Shown here: positions 25,381-34,356 of the stretch, piece by piece
How the letters are laid out: the number at the start of each line of letters is the position of its first letter
Position numbering within the stretch: the first letter of the stretch is position 1
DNA from: Flavobacteriaceae bacterium UBA3356
GTDB lineage: Bacteria; Bacteroidota; Bacteroidia; Flavobacteriales; Flavobacteriaceae
DNA length: 64,000 nucleotides
NCBI GenBank assembly: GCA_002360635.1
Contig: DEQW01000003.1
Span: 82,236-146,235, forward strand
Reading direction: 5' to 3'
Made by a program: the position numbers and the translations under genes
The notes under the pieces: generated by a model
The model's input: the letters and a program-made list of their open reading frames with translations, nothing else
The model's database searches: none
Told to the model about the DNA's origin: nothing

Positions 25381-25767
25381 ATGAAGAATAAAATTGCTGC
25401 TGTTGCTAAATTCCACGAGGCTTTTGGGTTAGGGGAAAAAGAAACTCCTACTGCTGACTTAGGTAAGGAAAAAAATTTATTACGTTATAAATTGATGCGA
25501 GAAGAAAATGAAGAATATCTGGAAGCCGCCAATGATAACGATTTGGTAGAAGTAGCAGATGCTCTTGGCGACATGCTCTATATATTATGCGGAACCATTA
25601 TTGAACATGGCATGCAACATAAAATTGAAGAGGTATTTAACGAAATACAAAGGAGCAATATGAGTAAATTAGGAGCGGACGGGAAACCAATTTACAGAGA
25701 AGACGGTAAGGTTTTAAAAGGCCCCAACTATTTTAAGCCCAACATTCAGTCCATTTTAGATAAATAA
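25381..25767 (+). CDS. MazG-like/all-alpha NTP pyrophosphohydrolase
   Basis: 128 residues, helical. The metal-binding pattern of the all-alpha NTP pyrophosphatase family is visible as REENEEYLEA followed by EVADALGDMLYILCG. These enzymes cleave NTPs or dNTPs to the monophosphate and pyrophosphate; the exact substrate cannot be told. The C-terminal end (GKPIYREDGKVLKGPNYFKP) is shared with the PRA-PH-like subgroup. Single gene followed by a terminator. Confidence 0.8.
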   Translation: MKNKIAAVAKFHEAFGLGEKETPTADLGKEKNLLRYKLMREENEEYLEAANDNDLVEVADALGDMLYILCGTIIEHGMQHKIEEVFNEIQRSNMSKLGADGKPIYREDGKVLKGPNYFKPNIQSILDK

Positions 25768-25768
25768 A

Positions 25769-25802
25769 AAAAGCCGAAAGTATTCTTATTCTTTCGGCTT
25801 TT
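25769..25802. terminator. Bidirectional terminator between convergent genes
   Basis: Arms AAGCCGAAAG (25771-25780) and CTTTCGGCTT (25791-25800), extended by A and T runs on either side. It can end both the pyrophosphohydrolase gene and ilvE. Confidence 0.88.
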
Positions 25803-25820
25803 AAATTCTTTAAAGCTAAT

Positions 25821-26891
25821 TTAAGCTAGAGGGTATCTCCACCCAAAAGGATCTTCAGCTCTGTTTTGCTGAATATCCATTAATTCTTTTTTAAATCGAA
25901 CGGCGTAGCTATCGTCAGGTTTCGGTATATCATATACGGTGTCCTTATAGCTAAATGCGCTAACGGGGCTAATTACAGCAGCGGTTCCCGCTCCAAAAAT
26001 CTCTTTCAATTCGTTGTTTTTAGCAGCTTCAACTAGTTCAGAAACTTGAATACGTCTAACCTCAGTTTTAATTCCGGCGCGTTCAGCTAACTTTAAAACA
26101 CTTTTCCTTGTTACACCATCTAAAATTCGATCACTAATAGGGGCGGTAATCAAGGTATCGTTAATTCTAAAGAAGACATTCATCGTTCCAGCCTCTTCTA
26201 AATACTTGTGTTCGTTAGAGTCGGTCCAAATTACTTGTTGAAAACCTTTTTCACGAGCTAGATTAGTAGGATAAAACTGTGCGCCATAGTTTCCGGCAGC
26301 TTTTGCATAACCAACACCACCATCTGCAGAGCGGCTAAAATGTTCTGCTATCACCACGCGTACATCGTGGGTATAATAGGCTTGAGCGGGCGCCATTAGA
26401 ATCATAAACTTATACTCATCTGAAGGTGCAGCCGAAACTCCAACTTCTGTTGCCATAGCAAAGGGGCGTATGTAAAGTGAGTTTCCGTCGCCAGGCTTTA
26501 TCCAATCCTTATCAAGCTGTAAAAGCGTGTGTAAGGCTTCAAAAAAGTATTCACGTGGAAATTCAGGAATCGCCATCCTTTTAGAGGATTTATTAATACG
26601 GTTAAAGTTTTCTTCAGGACGAAACAAAAACACATCGCCATTATCGTCCTTATAAGCTTTCATTCCTTCAAAAACTGCTTGACCGTAATGAAAAACCTTC
26701 GTAGCAGGTGATAATACCAAATTGCCATAAGGTTTAATAGTGGGGTTTTGCCATTTGCCATCTTTATAGTCGCATTCAAACATATAATCTGTAAAATTCT
26801 TGCCAAATGTGAGTTTGTCAAAATCTACTTGGTCTATCTTTGATTTTTTAATTTTCTCTATTGAAATATGCTCATTTGTGATAAGACTCAT
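25821..26891 (-). CDS. ilvE: Branched-chain amino acid aminotransferase
   Basis: 356 residues, class IV PLP aminotransferase. Marks: the substrate-side FRPEENFNRINKSSKRMAIP and LYIRPFAMATE segments, and the cofactor-end EAGTMNVFFRI and DGVTRKSVLKLAE. It catalyses the last step of valine, leucine and isoleucine synthesis and the first step of their breakdown, with 2-oxoglutarate as partner. Length fits the family. Monocistronic, with a promoter motif just upstream. Confidence 0.95.
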   Translation of the reverse strand: MSLITNEHISIEKIKKSKIDQVDFDKLTFGKNFTDYMFECDYKDGKWQNPTIKPYGNLVLSPATKVFHYGQAVFEGMKAYKDDNGDVFLFRPEENFNRINKSSKRMAIPEFPREYFFEALHTLLQLDKDWIKPGDGNSLYIRPFAMATEVGVSAAPSDEYKFMILMAPAQAYYTHDVRVVIAEHFSRSADGGVGYAKAAGNYGAQFYPTNLAREKGFQQVIWTDSNEHKYLEEAGTMNVFFRINDTLITAPISDRILDGVTRKSVLKLAERAGIKTEVRRIQVSELVEAAKNNELKEIFGAGTAAVISPVSAFSYKDTVYDIPKPDDSYAVRFKKELMDIQQNRAEDPFGWRYPLA

Positions 26892-26911
26892 GGAATAGGT
26901 TGTTTAGCTGT

Positions 26912-26919
26912 CAAAATTA
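26912..26919 (-). promoter_or_regulatory. -7 promoter element of ilvE
   Basis: Minus-strand TAATTTTG matches TAnnTTTG; the predicted 5' UTR is short (about 15 bases). Confidence 0.55.
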
Positions 26920-26996
26920 ATTAAAAAATACTCTAAAAAAAATCTAAAAATTCCTTAAAATTGTAGAATTATAATATACAATTAATTTCTGAAAAA

Positions 26997-27548
26997 ATGA
27001 TCATGAAAAAACTAGTATTTGCCGTTACCCTTCTATTTATAGCTGTAAGCTGTAATGAGAACAAGAAAAGTGAAGAAGTTGAAAATGAGATGACAACTGT
27101 AGAGGAAGTGACTGAAACTTCTAAAGAAATGGCTTATCAGTCCTTTGGTGAAAAAATTAACGACCAAGGTGTTTTATCTGCTGCCAAAATGAAAGAAAAA
27201 TTTGAGGCAATGAAAGTAGGTGATACAGCTGAAGTAAAGTTCCGTTCAAAAGTAAATTCGGTTTGCCAGAAAAAAGGATGCTGGATGCGTTTAGATATTG
27301 GTGACGAAGAAGAAGCATTTGTGAAGTTTAAAGATTACGGTTTTTTTATGCCAAAAGACATCGCTAATGATGAGGTTATAGTAGCTGGAAAAGCATATGT
27401 GGAAAAAACAAGCGTGGAAGACTTAAAGCATTTTGCTAAAGATGCAGGAAAGAGTGAAGAGGAGATTGCTGAAATTACTGAGCCAGAGCTTACCTATGCT
27501 TTTTTATCACACGGAGTGTTATTACCAGAAACAGCTGATAAACAATAA
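26997..27548 (+). CDS. DUF4920 lipoprotein
   Basis: 183 residues; lipobox AVSC. The ATG at 27003 (MKK) gives a more typical signal peptide than the one at 26997. The mature part matches DUF4920: QSFGEKINDQGVLSAAKM, then VNSVCQKKGCWMRLD with two conserved cysteines and a tryptophan, VKFKDYGFFMPKDI, and FLSHGVLLP. The Cys-x4-Cys site may bind a metal or be redox active (inference). It ends 2 bases before mnmD, so the two are probably co-transcribed. Confidence 0.85.
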   Translation: MIMKKLVFAVTLLFIAVSCNENKKSEEVENEMTTVEEVTETSKEMAYQSFGEKINDQGVLSAAKMKEKFEAMKVGDTAEVKFRSKVNSVCQKKGCWMRLDIGDEEEAFVKFKDYGFFMPKDIANDEVIVAGKAYVEKTSVEDLKHFAKDAGKSEEEIAEITEPELTYAFLSHGVLLPETADKQ

Positions 27549-27550
27549 TA

Positions 27551-28222
27551 ATGAAACGTACATTCCTTAAAACCGGCGATGGATCTATAACAATCCATTT
27601 GCCGGACTGGGATGAACAGTACCATTCAAAACACGGAGCTATAGCCGAAGCACGGCACGTTTTTATAAAAACGGGTCTTCACTATTTTTGTAATAAACAC
27701 GCCACCAATTCACTTTCTATCCTCGAAATTGGTTTCGGAACGGGGTTAAACGCTTTTTTAACACTTCTGGAAGCTAAAGAAAAAAATCTTCAAATTAATT
27801 ACACAGGTGTGGAGGCTTATCCCATACCTATATCTGAAAGTGAGAGATTAAACTATGCCAAGTTGTTAGATATTTCTACAGTTAAATTTCAAAAACTGCA
27901 TAACACAGAATGGGAAATAGAAAACACTATAATCCCCAATTTTCATCTAACAAAAAGAAAACAGTTTTTTTCTGAAATACAGGATAAACAAGCATTCCAC
28001 CTTATTTATTTTGATGCTTTTGGAGCAAGAGTGCAACCCGAATTATGGACGCTCGAGATCTTCAAGAAAATGTACAATGCACTACAAGTAGATGGAGTTC
28101 TAGTGACCTATTCGGCAAAAGGAAGCGTACGCAGAAATATGGAAGCTGTTGGTTTTACGGTAGAGCGATTACCAGGCCCGCCTGGAAAAAGAGAAATGTT
28201 AAGGGCTACAAAGCACTCCTAA
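27551..28222 (+). CDS. mnmD: tRNA (mnm5s2U34) methyltransferase MnmD
   Basis: 223 residues. A SAM-dependent methyltransferase with motif I as LEIGFGTGLNAFL and the catalytic/acceptor block HLIYFDAFGARVQPELW. It ends with the family-typical VERLPGPPGKREMLRA. In Proteobacteria this domain is fused to an oxidase in MnmC; here it stands alone, as known for other Bacteroidota and Firmicutes. It methylates the wobble uridine of tRNAs for Lys, Glu and Gln. It overlaps no neighbour and follows the DUF4920 gene closely. Confidence 0.9.
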   Translation: MKRTFLKTGDGSITIHLPDWDEQYHSKHGAIAEARHVFIKTGLHYFCNKHATNSLSILEIGFGTGLNAFLTLLEAKEKNLQINYTGVEAYPIPISESERLNYAKLLDISTVKFQKLHNTEWEIENTIIPNFHLTKRKQFFSEIQDKQAFHLIYFDAFGARVQPELWTLEIFKKMYNALQVDGVLVTYSAKGSVRRNMEAVGFTVERLPGPPGKREMLRATKHS

Positions 28223-28353
28223 AACTTAAAGAGACTTTTTAAAACAATCATTTTGCATACTCCAATCTTAATATTGCGTTAAGTGCTTTGGGATTACTGG
28301 ACATATCCTGTAACTTTAAATAAAAAGCTATCACAAGAGAATTTTAATGATTT

Positions 28354-29256
28354 ATGAAAGTATTGATAACGGGAGCAACAGGATTGATAGGGACACAGTT
28401 AACAAAAGAATGCCATAAAGCAGGCATTTCTGTAAACTATTTAACAACGAGTAAAGAAAAAATAGAAAATGAGCCCAATTACAAAGGGTTTTATTGGAAC
28501 CCTTATGAAGGTAAGATTGATAAAAATGCTTTTAAAGATGTAACTACGATCATTAATTTGGTAGGTGCAACCATATCAAAAAGATGGACAAAAAGCTATA
28601 AGAAAACAATTATAGAAAGCCGCACCAAAACAGCCGACCTTATATTTGAAACTCTCAAAAATAATAAAACAACAGTAAAACATTTTATTTCTGCAAGCGG
28701 TGTAAGTATTTACCCAAATAGCGAATCCCGATTATATACTGAAGAAGATACAGCAGTTGATACTACTTTCTTAGCGGAAGTCGTTCAAGCTTGGGAAGCT
28801 GCCGCAGATCAATTTGAAAAATTAGACATGAGGGTGACAAAAGTGCGCACTGGTGTTGTCCTGGCAGAAGATGATGGCGCATTCCCCAAATTAGTTAAGC
28901 CCATTGAAAAAGGATTTGGTGCAGCATTAGGTAGTGGCAAACAATGGATGTCTTGGATACACATAGAAGATATTGTATGTATTTACATGCATGTATTGAA
29001 AAATGGGCTTCGAGGAGTGTATAATGCTACTGCTCCCAACCCTGTTACCAATGAAAAAATGACGCAAAAAATTGCTGCATATTTAGAAAAAGACCTTTGG
29101 TTGCCTAACGTACCAGGATTTGTATTGCGACTGGTTTTGGGTCAAATGTCCGTGTTAGTGTTAAAAGGACAGTTGGTAAGCTCAAAAAAACTGGAAGAAA
29201 GTGGCTATGAGTTTAGATACGTTAATGTGGCACCCGCGATAAAAAATTTATTATAA
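28354..29256 (+). CDS. TIGR01777-type NAD(P)-binding epimerase-like protein
   Basis: 300 residues, extended short-chain dehydrogenase fold. GATGLIGTQL is the nucleotide-binding loop; IINLVGATISKRWTKSYKK and the C-terminal GQLVSSKKLEESGYEFRY are typical of the YfcH/SDR39U1 family. Substrate unknown. The upstream 130 bases hold no exact promoter motif; TAACTTTA near 28310 differs at one position. Confidence 0.88.
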   Translation: MKVLITGATGLIGTQLTKECHKAGISVNYLTTSKEKIENEPNYKGFYWNPYEGKIDKNAFKDVTTIINLVGATISKRWTKSYKKTIIESRTKTADLIFETLKNNKTTVKHFISASGVSIYPNSESRLYTEEDTAVDTTFLAEVVQAWEAAADQFEKLDMRVTKVRTGVVLAEDDGAFPKLVKPIEKGFGAALGSGKQWMSWIHIEDIVCIYMHVLKNGLRGVYNATAPNPVTNEKMTQKIAAYLEKDLWLPNVPGFVLRLVLGQMSVLVLKGQLVSSKKLEESGYEFRYVNVAPAIKNLL

Positions 29257-29257
29257 G

Positions 29258-29292
29258 AAAAAAGACGGTCTTTTTAGACCGTCTTTTTTTTT
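29258..29292 (+). terminator. Terminator between convergent genes
   Basis: Arms AAAGACGGTCT (29261-29271) and AGACCGTCTTT (29276-29286) with loop TTTT, followed by a long T-run; an A-run on the left makes it usable for the yceI-like gene as well. Confidence 0.9.
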
Positions 29293-29306
29293 GTGCTTTA
29301 CAGTGA

Positions 29307-29972
29307 TTACTTTTTAGCAATCAATGATATTGTCAATTCAATATCGTCACTTATAAATTTATCCCCTAAGTTGTCAAATACTGATTTAGAACCGTAATTA
29401 ACACCCCATTTTGTACGGTCAATAGTAAAAGGTTTACTCTCAATCATTACCTTGTCAACATCCATATTCACAGTCGCAGGAAACTCAATATGGTTTGTTT
29501 TATCTTTCATGGTAAGGTTTCCTTTTATCATTGTATGGTCGCCCATCGCTTCTACTCCAGTTAATTCGAAAGTTGCGGTTGGATATTTGTTTACATTAAA
29601 AAAGTCTCCTTCTTTTCCTTCCACAGTACCCATAAGGTGTGCTTCTAAATTTGCTTTTTTCTCACCTTCCAAGTCTTCGTCGTTAATGGTTTTCATGTCG
29701 ATGGTAAAATTACCAGCTTCAATCATGTTGTTGTTCACAGAAAGTGAACCTTCTGCCAAATCTACTGTTCCGTGGTGGCTTCCTGTTGGTTTTTCACCGT
29801 GCCATTTAATGGTCGATGCTGCAGTATCAACTGTGTAATCAACAGCTTCTTGAGTAGTCTCGGCAACTTCTTTCGCTTCTGATGTTTTTGCCTCTTTTTT
29901 TCCTTCATTACAAGAAACAGCTCCTATTGCTATAAAAACTGCCAATGTACTATTGATGATGGTTTTCTTCAT
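29307..29972 (-). CDS. YceI family lipoprotein
   Basis: 221 residues; lipobox AVSC with a Lys/Glu-rich linker. Residues ~45-220 are the YceI lipocalin-like barrel (YTVDTAASTIKWHGEKPTGS, GSLSVNNNMIEAGNFTIDM, NVNKYPTATFELTGVE, NHIEFPATVNM, FTIDRTKWGVNYGSKSVFD). YceI-like proteins bind polyprenoid lipids. It is convergent with the epimerase-like gene and has its own promoter motif. Confidence 0.9.
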   Translation of the reverse strand: MKKTIINSTLAVFIAIGAVSCNEGKKEAKTSEAKEVAETTQEAVDYTVDTAASTIKWHGEKPTGSHHGTVDLAEGSLSVNNNMIEAGNFTIDMKTINDEDLEGEKKANLEAHLMGTVEGKEGDFFNVNKYPTATFELTGVEAMGDHTMIKGNLTMKDKTNHIEFPATVNMDVDKVMIESKPFTIDRTKWGVNYGSKSVFDNLGDKFISDDIELTISLIAKK

Positions 29973-30000
29973 GGTTTGTTCTGAATTTTTATTATTTCAG

Positions 30001-30008
30001 CAAAAATA
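30001..30008 (-). promoter_or_regulatory. -7 promoter element of the YceI-like gene
   Basis: Minus-strand TATTTTTG matches TAnnTTTG upstream of 29972. Confidence 0.5.
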
Positions 30009-30055
30009 TACTTTTAAAGATTCCTTCTTCTTAAAATACTATTAAAATAAATGCT

Positions 30056-30094
30056 TGACATTTTGTCATTTCATAGGAAATGGCAGTACTTTTG
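30056..30094 (+). promoter_or_regulatory. grpE-dnaJ promoter with overlapping palindrome
   Basis: TACTTTTG (30087-30094) is the -7 element; TTTG at 30062-30065 is a -33 box at 21-base spacing. The -33 box is inside a palindrome TGACA-TTT-TGTCA (30056-30068). No CIRCE element (TTAGCACTC-N9-GAGTGCTAA) is present. The palindrome may be a heat-shock operator. Confidence 0.6.
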
Positions 30095-30117
30095 CACCTT
30101 TCTGAAAAAAAACAAAA

Positions 30118-30693
30118 ATGAACTCATTTATGAGCAAGAAAAATAAAACCAAAAAAGAGGAAGTTGCCGAAAATGACGTGGCAACAAAAGAGCAGGAGCA
30201 ACAAGATGCCGTTGACTCTCCTGAAGCTCAAAAGCCTGAAGAAGAAGAGCTAACAAAACTGCAAGAAGAATTAGAAAAAGAAAAGGAACGTAACTTGCGT
30301 TTGTTTGCAGAATTTGAAAACTACAAAAGAAGAACCGGGCGTGAGCGTGTTGAGTTGTTTAAAACTGCCGGGCAGGATGTAATAACATCATTACTTCCGG
30401 TAATGGACGACTTTGACCGTGCTTTGAAAGAAATTGAAAAAGCGGAAGACGATAACCTTTTGAAAGGGGTGGAATTAATTCAGAACAAATTAAAAGAAAC
30501 CTTGCGAGCAAAAGGACTCGAGCCTATAGATACTAAGCAAGGCGAAACGTTCGATGCTGAAATACACGAAGCAGTAACGCAAATCCCCGCTCCCTCAGAC
30601 GATTTAAAAGGAAAAATAATTGATGTAATTGAAAAGGGATACACCTTGGGTGAAAAGATCATCCGGTTCCCAAAAGTTGTGATAGGCCAATAA
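30118..30693 (+). CDS. grpE: Nucleotide exchange factor GrpE
   Basis: 191 residues. An acidic N-terminal region, a long coiled coil (~40-90; EEEELTKLQEELEKEKERNL), then the GrpE core: RLFAEFENYKRRTGRER, SLLPVMDDFDRALKEIEKA, and the C-terminal IIDVIEKGYTLGEKIIRFPKVVIG. It releases ADP from DnaK. Starts at 30118 or 30130 (MSKK) are both possible. It is followed after 3 bases by dnaJ; dnaK is not in the window. Confidence 0.96.
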   Translation: MNSFMSKKNKTKKEEVAENDVATKEQEQQDAVDSPEAQKPEEEELTKLQEELEKEKERNLRLFAEFENYKRRTGRERVELFKTAGQDVITSLLPVMDDFDRALKEIEKAEDDNLLKGVELIQNKLKETLRAKGLEPIDTKQGETFDAEIHEAVTQIPAPSDDLKGKIIDVIEKGYTLGEKIIRFPKVVIGQ

Positions 30694-30696
30694 TTT

Positions 30697-31815
30697 ATGA
30701 AGGAAGATTATTACGAAATACTCGGTTTAAGTAAAAACGCTACGGCGGCAGAAATTAAAAAAGCATATCGGAAGATGGCTATTAAATATCACCCAGATAA
30801 AAATCCTGGTGATGATAAGGCCGAAGATATGTTTAAAAAATCTGCTGAAGCATACGAGGTTCTAAGTAACCCCGATAAAAAAGCCCGTTATGACCAATTT
30901 GGTCACCAAGCCTTCGATGGTTCTGGTGGTTTTGGTGGCGGAGGTATGAATATGGATGATATCTTCAGCCAATTTGGCGATATTTTTGGCGGCGCTTTTG
31001 GCGGCGGCGGAGGTTTTGGAGGTTTTGGCGGCGGTAGAGGCCGTAGAACTGTAAAAGGAAGCAACCTTCGTATTCGCGTGCAACTTACGTTAGAGGAAAT
31101 TGCCAATGGTGTAGAAAAGAAAATTAAAGTTAAACGCAAGAAAGTTGCGCAAGGCACCACCTATAAAACCTGTACAACGTGTAATGGTTCAGGGCAAATG
31201 ACACGTATACAGAACACAATTTTAGGCCGTATGCAAACAGCTACTACCTGTAATGTGTGTGGTGGAAGTGGTCAAATAGTAGATAGTAAACCTACGAATG
31301 CAGATGCACATGGTATGTTAGCGACCGAAGAGACCGTTTCCATAAAAATCCCAGCAGGTGTAGTAGATGGTATGCAGCTTAAAGTTTCAGGAAAAGGAAA
31401 CGATGCTCCTGGCAATGGGATAGCGGGTGATTTATTAGTGGCTATCGAGGAAAAAGAGCACCCTACCTTACAAAGGGAAGGTGATAACTTGCATTACGAT
31501 CTTTACGTCAGTTTCCCAGATGCTACATTGGGTGCTTCAAAAGAAATTGATACCGTCACGGGAAAAGTGCGTATTAAGGTAGAGCCTGGAGTACAAAGTG
31601 GAAAAATACTAAGGCTTCGTAATAAAGGAATACCAAGCATTAATGGTTATGGATCTGGAGATTTACTCGTACATGTAAATGTTTGGACCCCTAAAACCTT
31701 AAGTAAAGAACAACGTGCCTTTTTTGAGAAGATGACTGACGATGAGCACTTTCAGCCCAAGCCTGAAAAAGAAGACAAATCATTTTTTGAAAAGGTAAAA
31801 GACATGTTTTCTTAA
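30697..31815 (+). CDS. dnaJ: Chaperone DnaJ with only two CxxCxGxG motifs
   Basis: 372 residues. The J-domain (1-70) has the HPD motif in KYHPDKNPGD, a Gly/Phe-rich linker (75-112) follows, then the cysteine region, and C-terminal client-binding domains. Only two zinc motifs exist, CTTCNGSG (159-166) and CNVCGGSG (185-192). Standard DnaJ has four; here the places of the first and fourth read VAQGTT and SKPTNAD. Thus zinc centre I is absent and centre II kept. It works with DnaK and GrpE in protein folding and is coupled to grpE. Confidence 0.95.
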   Translation: MKEDYYEILGLSKNATAAEIKKAYRKMAIKYHPDKNPGDDKAEDMFKKSAEAYEVLSNPDKKARYDQFGHQAFDGSGGFGGGGMNMDDIFSQFGDIFGGAFGGGGGFGGFGGGRGRRTVKGSNLRIRVQLTLEEIANGVEKKIKVKRKKVAQGTTYKTCTTCNGSGQMTRIQNTILGRMQTATTCNVCGGSGQIVDSKPTNADAHGMLATEETVSIKIPAGVVDGMQLKVSGKGNDAPGNGIAGDLLVAIEEKEHPTLQREGDNLHYDLYVSFPDATLGASKEIDTVTGKVRIKVEPGVQSGKILRLRNKGIPSINGYGSGDLLVHVNVWTPKTLSKEQRAFFEKMTDDEHFQPKPEKEDKSFFEKVKDMFS

Positions 31816-31903
31816 ATAAACGTTAATTAAATAATTTTTACCTATATTTGATTCATCGCTATACTTAAAAGCGATAATTTTTCTTTTTCATAGCAATTTT
31901 TTT

Positions 31904-31940
31904 CCCACCCTTTATTTATAGAGGGTGGGTTTTGTTTTTT
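31904..31940 (+). terminator. Terminator after grpE-dnaJ
   Basis: Arms CCCACCCT (31904-31911) and AGGGTGGG (31922-31929) with a 10-base loop and a T-rich tail. The region between dnaJ and the ABC transporter gene (31816-32109) holds nothing else that I can identify. Confidence 0.7.
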
Positions 31941-32109
31941 AGGGCAATTACTAGGAAAACAGTGCTTTTATGGTGTTTTTTTATTCGGATTCTACCTTTA
32001 AAACTGTAACAAAACTTAGCTTTACAGCACTAACAGATTAAATTACCAGAAATACGTATTTGCCTTCACAAGCAATTCAATATCTTTACGAAATCGATAG
32101 CAAAAATTT

Positions 32110-33036
32110 ATGGAAAAACTTTTAGTAGCAAATAATGTTACCAAAACATTCGGCAAGTATAAAGCAATCAATAACATATCAATTGAGGTCCCCAAAGGAA
32201 GCATTTTTGGTTTGTTGGGGCCAAATGGTGCTGGAAAAACAACTTTTATTCGTGTCATTAATCAAATTACTATGCCTGATACTGGTGAGGTTATTTTGGA
32301 TGGTGAAAAACTACAACCGCATCATATTAAATATATCGGGTATTTGCCCGAAGAACGGGGTTTGTACAAATCCATGAAAGTAGGGGAGCAAGCATTGTAC
32401 TTGGCACAATTAAAAGGCTTGAGCAAAACCGAAGCTAAAGAACGATTAAAATATTGGTTTGACCGTTTGGAAATAGGCGATTGGTGGAACAAAAAAATAC
32501 AAGAGCTTTCGAAAGGGATGGCACAAAAAATCCAGTTTGTGGTTACCGTCATGCACAATCCAAAATTGCTAATCTTTGATGAACCTTTTAGTGGTTTCGA
32601 TCCTATAAACGCCAACTTAATTAAAGACGAAATATTAAAACTGCGCGATGATGGGGCCACCATTATTTTTTCTACACACCGTATGGAATCTGTAGAAGAA
32701 ATGTGCGACCATATTGCCTTGATTAATAAGGGAAATAAGATATTGGACGGTAAGTTGATCGATATCAAACGGGAATATAAATCGAATACTTATGAAGTAG
32801 GTATTCAGGCAGAATACCCCGATGTGGTCACGGCCGATTTAAAAGAAAAATTCACCTTATTTCCAGCAACTTTTAAAAGCATTAATAACGAATTACAGTA
32901 TAAAGTTCAGATTCCAGAAACACACACCGCCAACGATTTAATCACGTATTTAACTGGAAAAGGGGAGCTTACCCATTTTGTAGAGGTAATCCCTTCAGCA
33001 AACGATATTTTTATAGAAACTGTACGTAACAACTAA
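32110..33036 (+). CDS. ABC transporter ATP-binding protein (NatA-like)
   Basis: 308 residues. Walker A GPNGAGKTTFIRV, signature LSKGMAQKIQF, Walker B LLIFDEPFSGFDP, and the switch histidine in IFSTHRMESVEEM. A C-terminal ~85-residue extension (after DIKREYKSNTYEVG) is typical of NatA/CcmA-type exporters. It works with the permease encoded 10 bases downstream; the substrate (sodium, drug or lipid) is not apparent. First gene of a close six-gene run. Confidence 0.92.
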   Translation: MEKLLVANNVTKTFGKYKAINNISIEVPKGSIFGLLGPNGAGKTTFIRVINQITMPDTGEVILDGEKLQPHHIKYIGYLPEERGLYKSMKVGEQALYLAQLKGLSKTEAKERLKYWFDRLEIGDWWNKKIQELSKGMAQKIQFVVTVMHNPKLLIFDEPFSGFDPINANLIKDEILKLRDDGATIIFSTHRMESVEEMCDHIALINKGNKILDGKLIDIKREYKSNTYEVGIQAEYPDVVTADLKEKFTLFPATFKSINNELQYKVQIPETHTANDLITYLTGKGELTHFVEVIPSANDIFIETVRNN

Positions 33037-33046
33037 TCAATAGGAT

Positions 33047-34354
33047 ATGAATCATCTTTCCCTAATATTAAAAAGAGAGTACTTAAATAAAGTAAGAAAC
33101 AAGTCCTTTATCATTATGACGTTCTTAAGTCCGTTGATATTGGTTGGTATTTTTACGTTGGTTGCCTATTTGTCTGATGTTAATAGCGATAGCATACGAA
33201 CCATTACGATTTTGGACGAAAGCAACCTGTTTGTCGATGAGTTTGAAGATACCGGCTCAATAGATTATAAGCCATTGAGTGATATTTCACTTTCTGAAGC
33301 AAAAAAACTATCTGAAGAATCAGAATATTACGGTTTTTTGTACATTCCCAAAACACAAACAATTGATGAGCTTGCCAATAAAATCACTTTTTATTCTGAA
33401 GATTCACCGTCCTTAACCATTATGGATGATATTCAAGATGCCATTGAAGAAAAAGTAAATAAAGAAAAACTTCAGGAAGCCGGAATAGACCCAAATAAAA
33501 TTGATGAACTTCGTATAAAAATTGACACAAATTTAGAAACCTATGCCGGACAAGAAACCTCAAAATTGGGCTCAGGTCTTAAATTAATTTTTGGCGGTGC
33601 AGCTGGATATTTACTGTTTATGTTTATTATCATCTACGGAAATATGATTATGCGTAGTGTAATTGAAGAAAAGACCAGTAGGATTATTGAGGTAATCATC
33701 TCTTCAGTAAAACCAATGAAGCTTTTACTGGGTAAAATTTTTGGTACAACCTTAGCGGGAATCACTCAGTTTTTAGCTTGGATTGTATTAATAGGCGTAT
33801 TTAGTATTGTAGTGACTTCAATTTTAGGGATAGATCCTTCAGCTGTACAAACTCCGCAACAGCAAATGCTTGATGCCAATGGCAGTGGCGCAGAACAAAT
33901 AGCATTAGAAGTGATTCACGAAATAAATTCGTTACCTATTGCTAATTTAATTATCATGTTTGTCCTATTCTTTATTGGTGGGTATTTACTGTATGCATCT
34001 TTATATGCAGCCATTGGTGCTGCTGTTGATAGTGAGACGGATACACAGCAGTTTATGATGCCTATTTTAATGCCTTTAATATTGGCGGTTTATGTAGGTT
34101 TCTTTACCGTAATTGATAACCCTCATGGTACGGTGTCACAAATATTCTCTTTTATACCTTTTACTTCACCTGTAGTGATGTTAATGCGTATTCCATTTGG
34201 TGTGCCTATTTGGCAACAAATTGTATCAGTAGTTATTTTATTTGGTACATTTATGGGTACAGTTTGGTTCGCTTCAAAAATTTACCGAGTTGGTATTTTA
34301 ATGTATGGAAAAAAGGCGAGCTATAAAGAGATTATCAAGTGGCTTAAATACTAA
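33047..34354 (+). CDS. ABC-2 type permease (NatB-like)
   Basis: 435 residues. An N-terminal helix (~22-44), a large extracytoplasmic domain (~45-180, rich in Asp/Glu), then five or so membrane helices with the conserved block MRSVIEEKTSRIIEVIISSVKPMKLLLGKIFG of the NatB/YhaP family. It pairs with the ATPase just upstream as an exporter. It ends 2 bases before the MscS-like gene. Confidence 0.9.
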   Translation: MNHLSLILKREYLNKVRNKSFIIMTFLSPLILVGIFTLVAYLSDVNSDSIRTITILDESNLFVDEFEDTGSIDYKPLSDISLSEAKKLSEESEYYGFLYIPKTQTIDELANKITFYSEDSPSLTIMDDIQDAIEEKVNKEKLQEAGIDPNKIDELRIKIDTNLETYAGQETSKLGSGLKLIFGGAAGYLLFMFIIIYGNMIMRSVIEEKTSRIIEVIISSVKPMKLLLGKIFGTTLAGITQFLAWIVLIGVFSIVVTSILGIDPSAVQTPQQQMLDANGSGAEQIALEVIHEINSLPIANLIIMFVLFFIGGYLLYASLYAAIGAAVDSETDTQQFMMPILMPLILAVYVGFFTVIDNPHGTVSQIFSFIPFTSPVVMLMRIPFGVPIWQQIVSVVILFGTFMGTVWFASKIYRVGILMYGKKASYKEIIKWLKY

Positions 34355-34356
34355 AG

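Noticed and set aside
30903..31160. Proline-rich open frame antisense to dnaJ
   Set aside because: It is the complement of the Gly-rich linker and zinc region of dnaJ; composition is explained by those codons.
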